A stretch of DNA of 64,000 nt from Torreya grandis (taxonomy: Eukaryota; Streptophyta; Pinopsida; Cupressales; Taxaceae), in contig JARHVA010000592.1 in NCBI GenBank assembly GCA_037957365.1, positions 930,001 to 994,000 of the forward strand, in the 5' to 3' direction. Of the stretch, positions 12,591-24,821 are shown piece after piece. Both the position numbers and the translations under genes were made by a program. The notes beneath the pieces are model-generated. The model had not been told where the DNA came from. It did no database searches and was given only the letters and a program-made list of their open reading frames with translations. Within the stretch, counting starts at the first letter, position 1, and each line of letters begins with the position of its first letter.

Positions 12591-14274
12591 TAGAGATGAA
12601 ACCTTCCTCATCAATTAGTAATAGTGCATGCTCTAGAGATAGACTTTAGACTATGCTAAAAATGAGTCCAATCAAGTGAGAGCAATCTGTGCATAGGTCT
12701 AAAAGTACACTATTTGAAGGAGTAAACCCCAATTTTGAGTTGTACGACATTTCTAATGGAATGTTCAACCCTATAAATAGAGATAAAAGCATATAATTGG
12801 CACAAAGGAGGTTTATATTCTGAAAAAAAATTATAAGGATAACAAAACTAGATGTAGGGCTCACCAAGGGAGTAGATCATGTGAGCGAGTCATAAGCATA
12901 TAAGAGATATCTTTTGGGAGGGACGTGTAGCCACAACATGAGAACTAGAATGGTTCTAGGTCAAATAGACACTACACACTACCTTCCCATGTAAATATGT
13001 ATTAAGGAATTTCCTAACATGCTTCTAGATGACTTCTCAACATGCAGATTTGATTCTCAACCACCATCCTTAGAATGAAAAGTACCAAAGAAGAATATAC
13101 ACAACAGAATATCCCAGCACAGTTAAAAATGGAAAGCAACTATGTATTAGATGGCCATGTGAGATTGAGGGATGGTGAGTAGGTTATGATCCACATAACA
13201 ATGATGAGTGAAGGAAAATCAATGATAAGTGGGCAAATGATATGAGAGAGGAAGACAAAAGCACATGTAGGCTTAGAGACTTGTAAGCACAGGTTGAGGT
13301 ACTAAGTGAATAGATCCTTGGTGGACGTTGCTATTTTGCAGAACTAGATTTAGTAGTTAGAGGCTTTTAAGTAGATAGATAGTCATTGAATCAAGGTTTT
13401 ACATACACATGCATGGACTATTGAAACCAAGGATGAGCCATGAAATGTAATTAGAGATGCGTTGAACCAAAAAGAAGAATAGAAAATGGCATCTAAGGCT
13501 TTAGACCAATAATGCAGCACTTCACCTCCTCAGATCCAATGCCTCTCCCCTCCAGTGCCAATTCACTCTTTACAAGTATAAAATAAGGTGATGCCAAACT
13601 CCAACTTCAAGACCATGCAATAGATCTAGTTTTCAACATAGTAGATCAAAGAAAAGTGCCATGGTAAAATCAATACAATAGATCAGATCTTATCAAGGAT
13701 GCCATGTAGTAGAAAATGATGATGCTTTAACATATATCTTGCTGATTACAACACTTGGTTGAAGGAGATCTTAAACAAAGATTCGAAGGGAAAAATAAAT
13801 TAATCCTATGTTACACTCATCCCTTTCCAATGCCTCTAGATCTACTACAAAAAAACACAACTTAGTGAAATGAATGTGAGAAGCAAAGTAGAGATTCTAA
13901 ATCTATCGATCCAAGGAGTGTCAATATTCTGAGTGTTTGTAATGGAGTCTTTAAAAAAACTTTTAGATATGCACAAAATTCCTTATACGAATAATACAAA
14001 GGCATTCAAATATATGAAAATGCCACCGATAATTGTTAAGAAAATAACTGATCTGATTATTGAAAGAGAAACCTTGATTTATGAAAAATAAGGTTTATAA
14101 TCTTTGAACACAAGAATTATTACCAAGCATTATCATAACTAATTGGAATCTTTCAACTCACAAATGCACATACCATGGGGCTATCAAAAAAATATATAAA
14201 ACAAAATGTATACTCAATATTTCATATAAACAAAAGCAAATAACCAACCAACCAAACAATAATGAGTACAGATT
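12591..14274 (-). other. E3 leader and unassigned internal DNA
   Basis: About 1.7 kb between the gag start and the primer-binding site of E3. It is long for a leader and I see no gene in it. The minus-strand frame at 12646-12867 is open but unlike any family I know. Two C-rich patches near 13540 and 13820 share the string TCCAATGCCTCT. Confidence 0.4.
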
Positions 14275-14289
14275 GGCGATTTGATACCA
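14275..14289 (-). other. E3 primer-binding site
   Basis: Minus strand reads TGGTATCAAATCGCC directly after the LTR. The first eight bases equal the TGGTATCA start of initiator-tRNA-Met sites (TGGTATCAGAGC). Confidence 0.55.
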
Positions 14290-14718
14290 TAAAAGAGTTT
14301 TAGCCATGATCATTGGATCAATGAATGCATATGATGGAGTGATCTCATGAGTCAAGTGAGTGCACATCACAATGAATCTACTAGTAAATGAAATCATGCA
14401 TAGAATATTACAAAGAAATGAAAGAAAATAAAATAATGTATATCATCCTAAATTGATTATACAAAGGGACGAAGTTCATAACTCTCAAACCTGTCATAGC
14501 TCACAACTAAGTAGCATAGATAATCTAAAAAATTTGTCTTAAACTACATTATAAATATGAAGAGAGAGAGGTGCATATATAGGTTGGATAGAAAAAGATA
14601 CCACACATTTCAGTGAATGTGGGACTAATCTTTCCAAGTAACCCAAATGACCTATAGAGCCCTAAGAAAGCTAATACAATTGTGTAGGCAAACCCAATGG
14701 GAAAAATTCCTACACCAA
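14290..14718 (-). repeat. E3 LTR, right copy (5' LTR in element sense)
   Basis: Direct-repeat partner of 10940-11378. Its terminal dinucleotides are mutated compared with the left copy, which is why the end is uncertain by two bases. Confidence 0.8.
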
Positions 14719-14723
14719 TAGGT

Positions 14724-15017
14724 CAACCACATATAGATAACTCAACCTTATTCCAAATAGAGTTGAATCCTTGTTATTGATTCACAATAACCTTATTCAG
14801 CCACCTAGTCAATTTCGTAGTTGTATTCATAGTCTTGCATGTTTTATTTCTAGTTAAATTATTCTTCTTTGTTACTTTCCCATTTTAGCATATTTCTATA
14901 TTTATCAAATTCCAAATTAGTTTGTGTGATTTATTACATATATTTTACACTCTAATTTTACACAACTATTTATCTAATTAATATTAAAACTCTCTTAATC
15001 CCAATTTTGATAAAACA
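14724..15017 (+). repeat. E2 5' LTR, second part
   Basis: Resumes the LTR after E3 and matches 52788-53028 (for example CTAATTAATATTAAAA and the end ATAAAACA). Joined with 9991-10939 this gives an LTR of about 1.24 kb. Confidence 0.85.
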
Positions 15018-15548
15018 TAATGGTAAAACCATCTATTGATTGAATATTACAAACCCTAACCATAGATGTTGTTAGGATTTATTTCTTTCTTTTTATTGTT
15101 TCTAATTATTATATTAGGGTTTTTATATTTGGTAAATTCTTTGATAGTAACAATCTTCCAAGTTTCTATTTCATATTTTATGCAATATAATAATTTTTTT
15201 CTACCTCTCTTATAAGAAGTACTAGATTAAGTTGTGTTCAAGTTGAGCATACTCATGTTTCTCTTGATAAGGCACACAAGATGGATAAGAAAAAGGGTAT
15301 ATTAGAACCTTTAGATATTAATGCACAAACTAAATATGTAGAAGTACATAATAATTTATCAAAATAGGAAATTAAAATCAAGACAACCTTGACTCTCAAG
15401 ATGAGAATCAAGATGTAATTCCACCTATAGGTGATGAAAAACCAAAGATTTAAAAAGTGAAAATTATTAATAAATTTTGAGAAGTAATCTATAAAAAATC
15501 TTAGGATTATCATACCATTTTATAAAATGGATATAAAAATTTCAAGCA
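15018..15548 (+). other. E2 leader
   Basis: Untranslated region between LTR and gag. A TGG follows the LTR by three bases (TGGTAAAACC at 15021) and may be the start of the primer-binding site, but it does not resemble the site of E4 and E5. No gene seen. Confidence 0.45.
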
Positions 15549-16560
15549 TGGATAATACATTTGATACTTCAACTGATATGGGTTCCTTACCTTTCTCCAC
15601 ATCATTTGATACAAATTTTGTACCACCATCTACTATGGGGGAAACCCAAGGGTTTTGAAAAATTAATATGAACATATCTACCTAGTCATTTGAGACACCA
15701 CCATTGGTCAACACACATTCTATTCCTAATGAAAAATACCTTATGCATACCATTATATCCCTATAATCTAAGGTGTTAAATGGAACAAAGTTTCAAGCAT
15801 TGAATTCATAGACTTTATTGCATACTTCATTGACTCAAAATATTTATGCATATCCTTTATAGTTAGTTTTGTAACACCTAAGCTTACATTTTATGATGGA
15901 AAGGATGACCCCAAGAAACACTTGAGATCATTTCATGTAACATGCTTGGACTATGCATCTAAAAATAGGTTGTTAACCAAGTTAGTTCCCAAAAGTTTAA
16001 AAGAATACACACGAAAATGGTTTTATGATTTTTGGCATCAATTAGTTCAAGAATTTAATCTTTTGGAAGATTTATTCGTTACACATTTATCAATAAATAT
16101 CAATGAAAATACTTCATATGTTCAAATTACTCAGCTCAAATAAGAATCCAATGAACCCATCACAGATTATGTTTTAAGGTACAAGACCATGTTATCCAAA
16201 ATGACAAATACCATGGCAAATGAGGAATTAAAAGACATCTTCAAGTATATTTTTATTCAACCACTATATTAATCCATTGTATTTAATAATTTTCTTTCAT
16301 TCATGGATTTACATGACATAATTAAGGAAAGAGAGGTTAATTTATTGGCCATGAATCAACTCATTTATGCAACCAACCCAGTTTCTACTTCTCATGTAAA
16401 GAATTTGAGTAAACCAACATACAAGGTGAGACCAATTAAAAATAATAATGATAAAAAATAACCATTGAATGTAGTTTTAGAACTTACTCTGTGCATTATA
16501 TTATCATCTCCATGAAGGACACAATTTAACAACTTGTCAGAAGCTCCTTGTAGTGTTACA
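15549..16560 (+). pseudogene. E2 gag relic
   Basis: A possible start lies at 15549 in frame 3. The conserved part is in frame 1 from about 15870, so there is at least one frameshift. The stretch reading LTFYDGKDDPKKHLRSF (about 15880-15935) is the classic opening of the Retrotrans_gag domain of plant gypsy elements. It is followed by KSLKEYTRKWFYDFW and, after a stop at 16141, by continued gag-like sequence to about 16430. A zinc knuckle is not evident. The product would be the particle protein. Confidence 0.75.
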
Positions 16561-16859
16561 AAAGTTATTAGGATGCCATCTCATATTACTCCCTCCCATT
16601 AAAGATGTTGATGTGATTAAACCTCTTTCAAAAATATTTAATCAAAATGCTTTTTTTTTAATTTTCATAGAGCACCAGAGCATACTACAAATAGATACAT
16701 CAATTTGAGGCATAAGATTTAGGATTTGATAAATGAGAACATCATTGATGTAAGTACACCTAAAGATAGTAAAATTGCACAACCAGGTAAGATTAGAACA
16801 ATAAAGATATTCATTGATAATTTCCTTAAGCTTATAAATCAATAAATAATAGATATATC

Positions 16860-17400
16860 ATAATTAAAACATGCATATAATGCACATCTTCCACCAAGTT
16901 ATTATTGTCCTCATATTGAGGCACAACATCCTTTGAGTGGAATCATTGGTGTATATCATGTTTTATTTTCATCTAGACCACTTATCACATTCAAAGGGCA
17001 TGAGATAATCAAAGATGATTTTGATTTTCACTCTTTGTTCATTAGATCTTACAATGATCATCAACCTATAGAGAGTGTCATGGTTGATAATGGTTCAAGT
17101 GTGAATATGTGCACTATCACACTTCTCTCTCATTTCATATACATAGATAGGGATATCCTTCCTATAAAAACAATAATAAAGGGATTTAATGGCCATTTTT
17201 TGAGTTTTATTGGTGAGATCACATTACCACTATAGGTTCATCCCACATATATGGCCACCAAATTCTTAGAATTACCTAGTGCATAAATCTTCAATATGTT
17301 ATTTGGACATCCTTGGATTCAATAGCTTCATGTAGTTCCTTCTAAAATACAAATGCTTTAAATACATTTTTTCTAATGAGATTATCTTAGTTCAAGGTAT
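16860..17400 (+). pseudogene. E2 aspartic protease relic
   Basis: Frame 1, open from 16933 to 17235. The active-site segment reads VMVDNGSSVNMC with the catalytic Asp at 17086-17088. Gypsy elements of the Tat type commonly carry D-N-G-S/A here rather than the D-S/T-G of other groups. After a stop the flap/C-terminal motif continues as MLFGHPWIQ (usual form LLGRPWI) near 17300. The protease would process the polyprotein. No RT follows, and the next 2.7 kb are non-coding. Confidence 0.8.
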
Positions 17401-20086
17401 TCCGTATGAATACCCCCTACAAATAAAGGATATTATTCCTACACAATAGATTAAATTTTAGTAACCTTAAAATGTTCAACATACATAGAGAATTCAAAAG
17501 TGAGTGGTTAACTTTCCACAAAGACCTATATTTGAAAATCCACTTAATCAACACCTTGTTATAAATTTTAGAGAGCCACTCTCTACCTAGCACATCCTAG
17601 ATTGATATTATAATACACTAATAATATTCCACAATGGACACCACCACAAAGTTGAGACACTCCATAATGGGTCCAAAAAGTCTTAGAGTTCACCACATTA
17701 AACTACATACATAACATACTATAAATCCTCATTATGATAATGGTACTTACATTTCAAAGACATCAATTTTATATTTTTAAACTGAGATCAATTCCTTCAC
17801 AGTGGTATGATACTTTCCATTTGCAAGAGGTTATACTTCACATGATAAATACATGAAATATTGATTGTGAGGTTCTTGTAGGAGTCATTGGTTAGTATGG
17901 TCCTTTTTCAATTTGATGAATGTAAAATACAAAAAATAGAATATTCTAAAAAATTCTAAAAACTAGGACCTATGCATGATATGCCTAGTTTATTTACATC
18001 AGTTTATTTGTGTTCAATATATGCATTAATTCTCTATATCTAGTTTTATATCAAATCTGATTCAAAAGTGTACTAGATTGACTTATAGAACATACAAGTT
18101 GTCGTTCACATATGTATTTGTAGGTGATGATACTATATCAAGCCCAAAAAGTTTACACAAATAAAACTGTTATAACCCAAATAGTAACAAATTGCACTCT
18201 TGTATAATTACATTGGATTTATCCCAGTGAACACATGATCTACTTTTTTAGATCCAAACTAGTCATAGGCCTTCTAATTTTTTTTAATCTCAACAAGTTC
18301 ACAAGGGGAATCATGTTACATAAGTTTTATCATTTTATGACTATCCCTATTTTTCCCACTTCAAAAAATTACATTACACAATTATTTTCCCACTTATTTT
18401 CACATTTATATCTTACTAGATACTAGATTTACTTAAAATTGTGATGTTGCAAGTTACTTATGTAGATCAACTTAACTTATTCGTGCTTGATTTCTTATTT
18501 CATGTCTTGTATGTATTTAGCTTGTTTGGATTGTGGAAAATTAAAAATTCTTGTTCATGGATCTAATACTTATCATGTGATTTTATGCATAAGAGTGACA
18601 TTTTAACATGTCCCTTGTATGTGGCCCCTTATCTATCTTGCGTGTTTTGTGTGTACTCTTTATGTGTGTGGGTCATGGTCATGAATTTTGTTTGCTCAAT
18701 TTTTCAATGCCACCATGGACATCATGCATATTCATAGATTTTTATTCCATGATTGATATCATGTATCCTCCCCAAGTTTATATATATATTAGTTTAAAAT
18801 ACACAATATATGATCAGTGTTCTTTGCATACCTAATTGCTAACATTTATCTTGACATAACACTATGTATGCTTATTTCTACATGCATCTTGCATTACTAT
18901 ATTTATTTGTTTATCTATGATGATGTCATAATCTCCAATTTTATCATTATAACTTTATATTTCAATCTTTTCTATAACATCTTTTGCATAACTTTCTTAT
19001 TTTTAACTAAGTTATTATGCAAGTTTCATAACTCACCTAAAAATATGGGGTGCATACAGAGGATTGTCTGAGAGACTAAGGTGAAATAACATACTAAACA
19101 TACAAAAAAAGAAAATTTTTACTTATTTGATTATAGTTCATACCCATAATTTACTCAGAAATTAGTTTCAAACAATAATGCTCAATTTGGATAAGGGCAT
19201 AGGCCAACCATGTCTAAAATAGTATGTTTTCATCCCAATAGTTAGAAAAAAATATTTTTAATAATTTCTCAAAATAAAATTTAGTTATAGGGTAGTTTTT
19301 ATTAGGTATCCAAAATTATTTTATATGAATAGTCATATTTTACTCAGATTTGGGGCACCATGTGCGGTATGTGGTCCACATTATCACACAAGCTTTTTCT
19401 CAAAAAATAACTTGATATTACTCAGTTCTATAATATATATAACAATGATATAAAATTAGGGGCATGTACATGACATGTGATCACTTCTTCACTTATTTAT
19501 CTTAGAAGGAATGACAATCCATGTCATTATCTATGTTGTATACACACGACTCAGCTCATGTTATTTTTGCACTAATTTTGCATTAGAAATGAATATTATT
19601 TTGTCTACAATGGTTAATTCACCTTTTTCACCAAAATGATCTATTGGAATTCATACATGATTGTAAGTTACTCTAATACCTTGGGTATATAATATGAATT
19701 CAAGTACACCTTAAGTTCTTAAGCATTCTCTTCCAATGAGGATTGGGGTATGCACAATCCAATCCAAGTGTTTTAGTAAAGAAATATCCAAAGGTCCTAC
19801 CCTCTATAGTCACCAATTTTACACTAGAAAACACAATAGTTAACATATCCAAACATTTATTTATTCCTTTTTATTTTGATCTATAATTTTATTATTTTTT
19901 AGTTTCATATTTTATCTTAAGTAAGGATTGATTTATACATGTTTCATTTCAAGTTTTTATGAAGCATAGTTCAACATGTGGCCTACCTTTAAGACTATTA
20001 TTCATAGGTAAGTTTAGGTATAATTTTTTTCCTTTTATTATAGTAATTTTTATTTTGTTGCACAATTATTATAAAATTGAGGAAAA
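17401..20086 (+). other. E2 3' non-coding region
   Basis: About 2.7 kb between protease and 3' LTR without RT, RNase H or integrase. AT-rich, with small open frames (18235-18426, 18608-18835, 18817-19071) that are hydrophobic and show no domain. The bases just before the LTR (AATTGAGGAAAA, 20076-20086) could be the decayed polypurine tract. Confidence 0.5.
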
Positions 20087-21036
20087 TTTAGACACATAAA
20101 TTAACATTTATTTCAAATAAATGTACTTGTGAACATCCTCTTATACACATTAATCTCACACCCAATTCTATGGCTCTAAGCTATTATTTATCTACCTCTA
20201 TGTGGATGAACCTTACTCTTGAGAAAAATTTCTAGATAAAATTCATATTCTTCAATACAAACAACTTAAACTCATTATTATATTGACCCAAACTTCTAGT
20301 TTATCTATCATTTCTCCTCAGACAAGGCCACTCCTTCAAGACTATCTCACTCATCGGTAGGGTCTAATTTTATTGGTCATATCCTCCTACCAAATAAAAA
20401 TTAGTTTGTCAAATTTAAATTCACCTATTAGGTCATCCCACATGTTTCAAAATCTCCATTCAAAGGAATATCCAAAAATATCACTATAAATCTATATTTT
20501 CTAACAACTACTCACTAGAGGCTCATATGATCACTAGAACATATATCTACACATTGAGAGGAAAACATCTATTCTTACCAATTATGAGTTCATGTAACCC
20601 TAGTATCCCTAAGATAAGTTTGAATACACCTCCAAGGTCATAAAGCATCATTGAAGCACTTAGTCATATTAGGATTGCAATAACATATAACATTACACCA
20701 GTCTTTCACACACACCATCGTATCACATGGAATTTGATCCCTTTTTGGATTATTGGTATGTAGGCAATGCTCAACACAAGGGGTGTTGATGTCAAGCACA
20801 AATTCAATCATTAACCATTTTTTACCATTTATTCTTAATGACCTATGAGCTATGGTTATAAATGAAGAAGAAGGCACACAACAACTTTTGTAATGAATTG
20901 TACATATTTGATCATGCACACATGACCTATTTATGAAGGTGAACTAATCTAAATTTACATAAAGATATAAAACTTATATTTCAGCACACCCTATAGACAA
21001 CATAATAGGACAATTTCATCTAGATAATGTGGCCTT
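20087..21036 (+). repeat. E2 3' LTR, first part
   Basis: Matches 9991-10939. Interrupted after 21036 by E4 and continued at 52788. Confidence 0.88.
21032..21036. repeat. E4 left target-site duplication GCCTT
   Basis: GCCTT before the left LTR of E4 recurs exactly at 52783-52787 after its right LTR. Confidence 0.92.
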
Positions 21037-22225
21037 TATAGACACCTAAATCTGGCCATCGATAACCTCCAATCAGGCTTTTGGCCAATTTCTACCCAAA
21101 ATGCACAATGTGGCCTAAAAACACTAAAACATGCTAAATGATGTGGAACTGACATATTCAAGTGCTGATTTTGGCCAGGGTATCCCTAAATGAGGCAATG
21201 CAATTTATGGACTAGCTAACTTTGATCGGTTTATTTCAAGTCAAAATGCCAAACTTGCACTTGGGTACTCTGGATTGATCTTCTCTATCAAATATCTTAC
21301 ACGAGACGCATGCCTTTGCTATTTGATGTTGATAACATCTTAAATTGGAATATGGATCCAACACATCTAACATTTTCTTCCAATTCTAATTCAATCAAAT
21401 TTTAGACCAATAATAAGGCATTCTGATCAATTTGAGTTATTTATGCATAAAATATTTAATCATGCTTAAGTGATAATTAACCCAAATCAAGGAATAATTA
21501 ATAATTCCATGGAAACTTGTTAAATACTTGTTTTTAGAAATGAATATTGAATATATGCATCATCAAGTGACCTCATTTCTGGGAAGACAGCTCTAGGCCA
21601 TAAATGCCACAAATATCAGGATTCATACCTTCCATGCCTCATCAATGCCTTCCATGATGCCCTCCATGCCTCTTAATTTCCCCTTCTTCCAATGCCAAGA
21701 TAAGGATAATTAAAAACTTAATTCCAAAAATTGAATTAATCTTCAACCACACATCTCAATCTCAAGATGGACGGTTTAGGTTGATTCTAGACATTTTCAA
21801 AAATCTATAAATAGAGAGGCTATGAACATCATTTCTAAGCTATTTTGGCGTAAAGTTATAATTCACAAATATCTTTAAGAATCCATTTCAACTAGTTTTA
21901 CCATGCCAAATTGATTCCAAGCCAAGCCAATCCATAAGCCAAAGGTGCCAAGGAGAGATGGAAGTATCCAAGCTTCCATTGTAAAGGACTTCATGAGCAT
22001 AAACTAAGAAAACCACTACAACAAGCATTTTGGAGCATCCAAGGAAGGTAAAAGAGGTTTCTTTTACATTTTAGTTGTGTGTTTTATTCATGTTTATTAA
22101 GTAAGCTCTCCCTAGTGTCTATGCTTAGAGATGTTATGCTATTAGTGTGCTTATTTCATTTTGTTGTCATTTTGGAACTAATACCATACTAACCATCCTC
22201 TCTTGAGTTAAATTCCTAGATCACA
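21037..22225 (+). repeat. E4 5' LTR
   Basis: Shares most of its sequence with 51595-52782, for example ACCTCCAATCAGGCTTTTGG and TAAAAACACTAA. The start is TA rather than TG in both copies. By eye the two LTRs differ at roughly one base in ten, so this is an old insertion. Confidence 0.92.
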
Positions 22226-22228
22226 TAA

Positions 22229-22246
22229 CATCATGCCCGGTGGGAC
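22229..22246 (+). other. E4 primer-binding site
   Basis: CATCATGCCCGGTGGGAC begins four bases after the LTR. It equals the E5 site TGGCATGCCCGGTGGGAC except at the second and third bases, where it has decayed. I did not assign the tRNA. Confidence 0.7.
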
Positions 22247-24821
22247 TAGATGTATCTCACAATTGAAGGAGATCATTTTTCAACTCTAAAATATTTATTT
22301 GAGCCCTTAAAACTCTTGCAAATTTATTTTCTAACTTTATTTTGTCATTTTTGTTTACCATGGTTTTACAGAGTAATAGACGTCAGCAAGTAAGACCGAT
22401 ATCAATTACATATCTTAACTGATGTTGGTTAGAAAAAATGACTTCAGTTAGATCTTGGTCTGATGTCAGTAGTAATAACTCACATTGGTCACTTTTTTTT
22501 CCAAAAACATAGACCTGAGAGCTACTTTTTTAAACTTCATTATTTCAAGCTAAAAAGAGTTTCAAAGCTAAAGGACATGCTAACATTTTTGTTATAGGAC
22601 CAAGTTTGATATTTGTTCAAAACATGTTTAAATCACCTTTGCATGCTTAAAAATCAATTAGGAACCATTATTTTGGTGTTTAACAAAGAATTTAGATGTT
22701 TTTGGTCAATGTTTTCAAAGTTTACAACTAAGACCAAGGGGTCAAATGAACACTACCAAATTTTTCATTTTGGACTTAAAATTGAACACACTTGTCAATT
22801 CTTGTTTACAATAGTTGTTTAGTTAGATTTTGTTTGGAAAAAAGAGGAATGTTACGTGTATGCTCTTCCATTTGTCCCCTATAGGGAACCCTTGGAATCA
22901 AAATCATCATTCCTATTGCAAGTAGCCTAGTCCAAGGCTTAGAAAGAAAGTCATCTAAAGCACTCCCCAAAAACTCATCAAAGTTTGGGTGACCTTGAAA
23001 ATGACCCTAAAGTCTTTCTACTTTCATGCTTTATTTATTTTTATGCATCTTGGCTTGCGAGGGGGACTTCATCACCTCCCACAAGTTCTTTAGGGAAGCT
23101 TTGACCTAAGATTTCATCTCTTGACATTGACTTCATTTGGCTCCTTTGGAGTTATACACATGATGTAGTGGCACTTTGGACATTGCACTACACTGAGCGA
23201 ACATCAAGATGCAATTATTGCAAAAAAGACTAGACCTTTTTGTAACAAGCCAAGTGATACAAACCCAAAATTTGTGTTTTTCTTTTGCATTGTTTGACAT
23301 GAAAGCCATTATGTAATTGATTCTTCTAGATTATTCAAAAACTTATTAGATATTAGATAAATCCCCACTTGCCACAGAAGTATTATAAAAAGGTGCACCT
23401 CAAGGTCAATGTCACAGTACTATCATTTGAGAGAAGGGGGGTGTAAAAATCCTACTATATAATGTACATTTACTTTAGGATGAACACTTAAAATCTTCTC
23501 AAATGACGTATATTGATAGATTCTAACAATACCAAGCAACCTTGTTAGTTTAGGATCTAAGGGCAATTAATCAGTTGGTCTTTTCCTAGATTAAAGTCTT
23601 GTTTAAAGTCAAAACTTGGTGTAAACAAACAATCCAAAACCAAACACATAATCCAAATTTTTTGTTTAACAAAGAGGCATTATGCTGCCCATGTGAGATC
23701 ATCAATTTGCCTTGTTCAAAGTTCATCAAAATCTTGAGAGTCATATCATCTACTTTGGCATAGTTATGCTTCCAAATTGAGTCTAGACCTTTACCAAAGT
23801 TGTTTAAATCCTTCACTTATAATTTAAATTTGGAATTACACCTTTATAAGTTCATAGGGTTGATGTGTTAATTAGGTTTTCCATTTGCACTAAACTTGAG
23901 GGAACTTAGGTTTAATTTACAATTTGGGTTGAAGGCCATTTAAGACTCATAATCATTGTCATCACTTAATAGATTTAAGCCATTTTGTGCTAAACACTTG
24001 CACTTTGAGTCTATACTCCACAACATTTTGAGTCAAGAAAAGTAGTGTTATGTTGTCAAAATTATGGAAAAATGACTTTGCCTTAGAGAGTATTTGAAAC
24101 AAACTTTGTTATCACACATTTTAGGTAGTATAGCATCGTTACGCTACCCAAAAAATTTCAAATACTATTTCATAGACCCTCTTTCATAGAGTTCTAAGTT
24201 TATTCCTACATTTTTAGACCAATCCGAGTGTATTTTTGTGATCTTTTGTCTAAAACATAGTTAGACCATTCACTTTTGTCTAGTTTATTTGTCAAAAGAA
24301 CCTAGTTTTATACCATTATTTATGAGAAAATAAACTATTTATAAAGTGCCTTTTGTTTCATACCTTATACCTAGTTGATCAAGTTCATGTCCAAGAATCG
24401 AATACCTAGTGTTTTTTAGAAGTGTTTCAAATCCGATAGATTAAAACTTTCATCTATTTTCAAAGTCTAAATTTTGATGCCATTTGGCCCAAAGTCCTAG
24501 CACATGCCTTGTTTGAGCCTAGATTTTGATGCCACGTTTGGACAAAAGAACTAACAACTTTTAAATTCTTAGATTAGACTAATTTGAAACACTTTGACTT
24601 TAGAGTTTGGCATTTTAATTTTCAATCCATTTACTTGCTTACCTTTGTGTGAACAGTGAAACATTAGATACTTTATGCCAGCTTATTTCCTCATAGATCT
24701 TTGCATAAACCTTTTTATCCTTTTGGCAAATCTAGACCAAGTTGAAGGCATCATTTGTTTTAGATTATGTCCTTTTTAGAGTTTGTATAACTCTTTGACC
24801 TTTTATTGTAGAGCATTAACT
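22247..24821 (+). other. E4 leader
   Basis: About 2.6 kb of untranslated leader, long but usual for Tat elements. No gene seen; the open frames at 22613-22822 (plus) and 23586-23816 (minus) show no domain. Near its start (22378-22490) it holds a cluster of GACGTC/GATGTC-type palindromes, listed separately. Confidence 0.55.
22378..22490. promoter_or_regulatory. palindrome cluster in the E4 leader
   Basis: Contains GACGTCAGC, ACCGATATCAAT, ACTGATGTTGGT and CTGATGTCAGT within about 110 bases. These look like decayed copies of the ACCGACGTCGGT-type palindrome found in E5 and E6. The role is unknown. Confidence 0.4.

Larger units (their letters stand above)
10940..14718 (-). mobile_element. E3: copia-like LTR element carrying only gag (TR-GAG type)
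   Basis: Two direct repeats of about 430-440 bp (10940-11378 and 14290-14718) bound a 2.9-kb internal region. The minus strand holds a single decayed gag with a UBN2-like region and no pol, the layout described for terminal-repeat retrotransposons with a GAG domain. On the minus strand the LTR is followed at once by TGGTATCAAATCGCC, a plausible primer-binding site close to the initiator-Met type used by many copia elements. A likely TSD is TAGGT (10935-10939 and 14719-14723), though the exact right end is blurred by one or two bases. E3 sits in the 5' LTR of E2. Confidence 0.78.
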
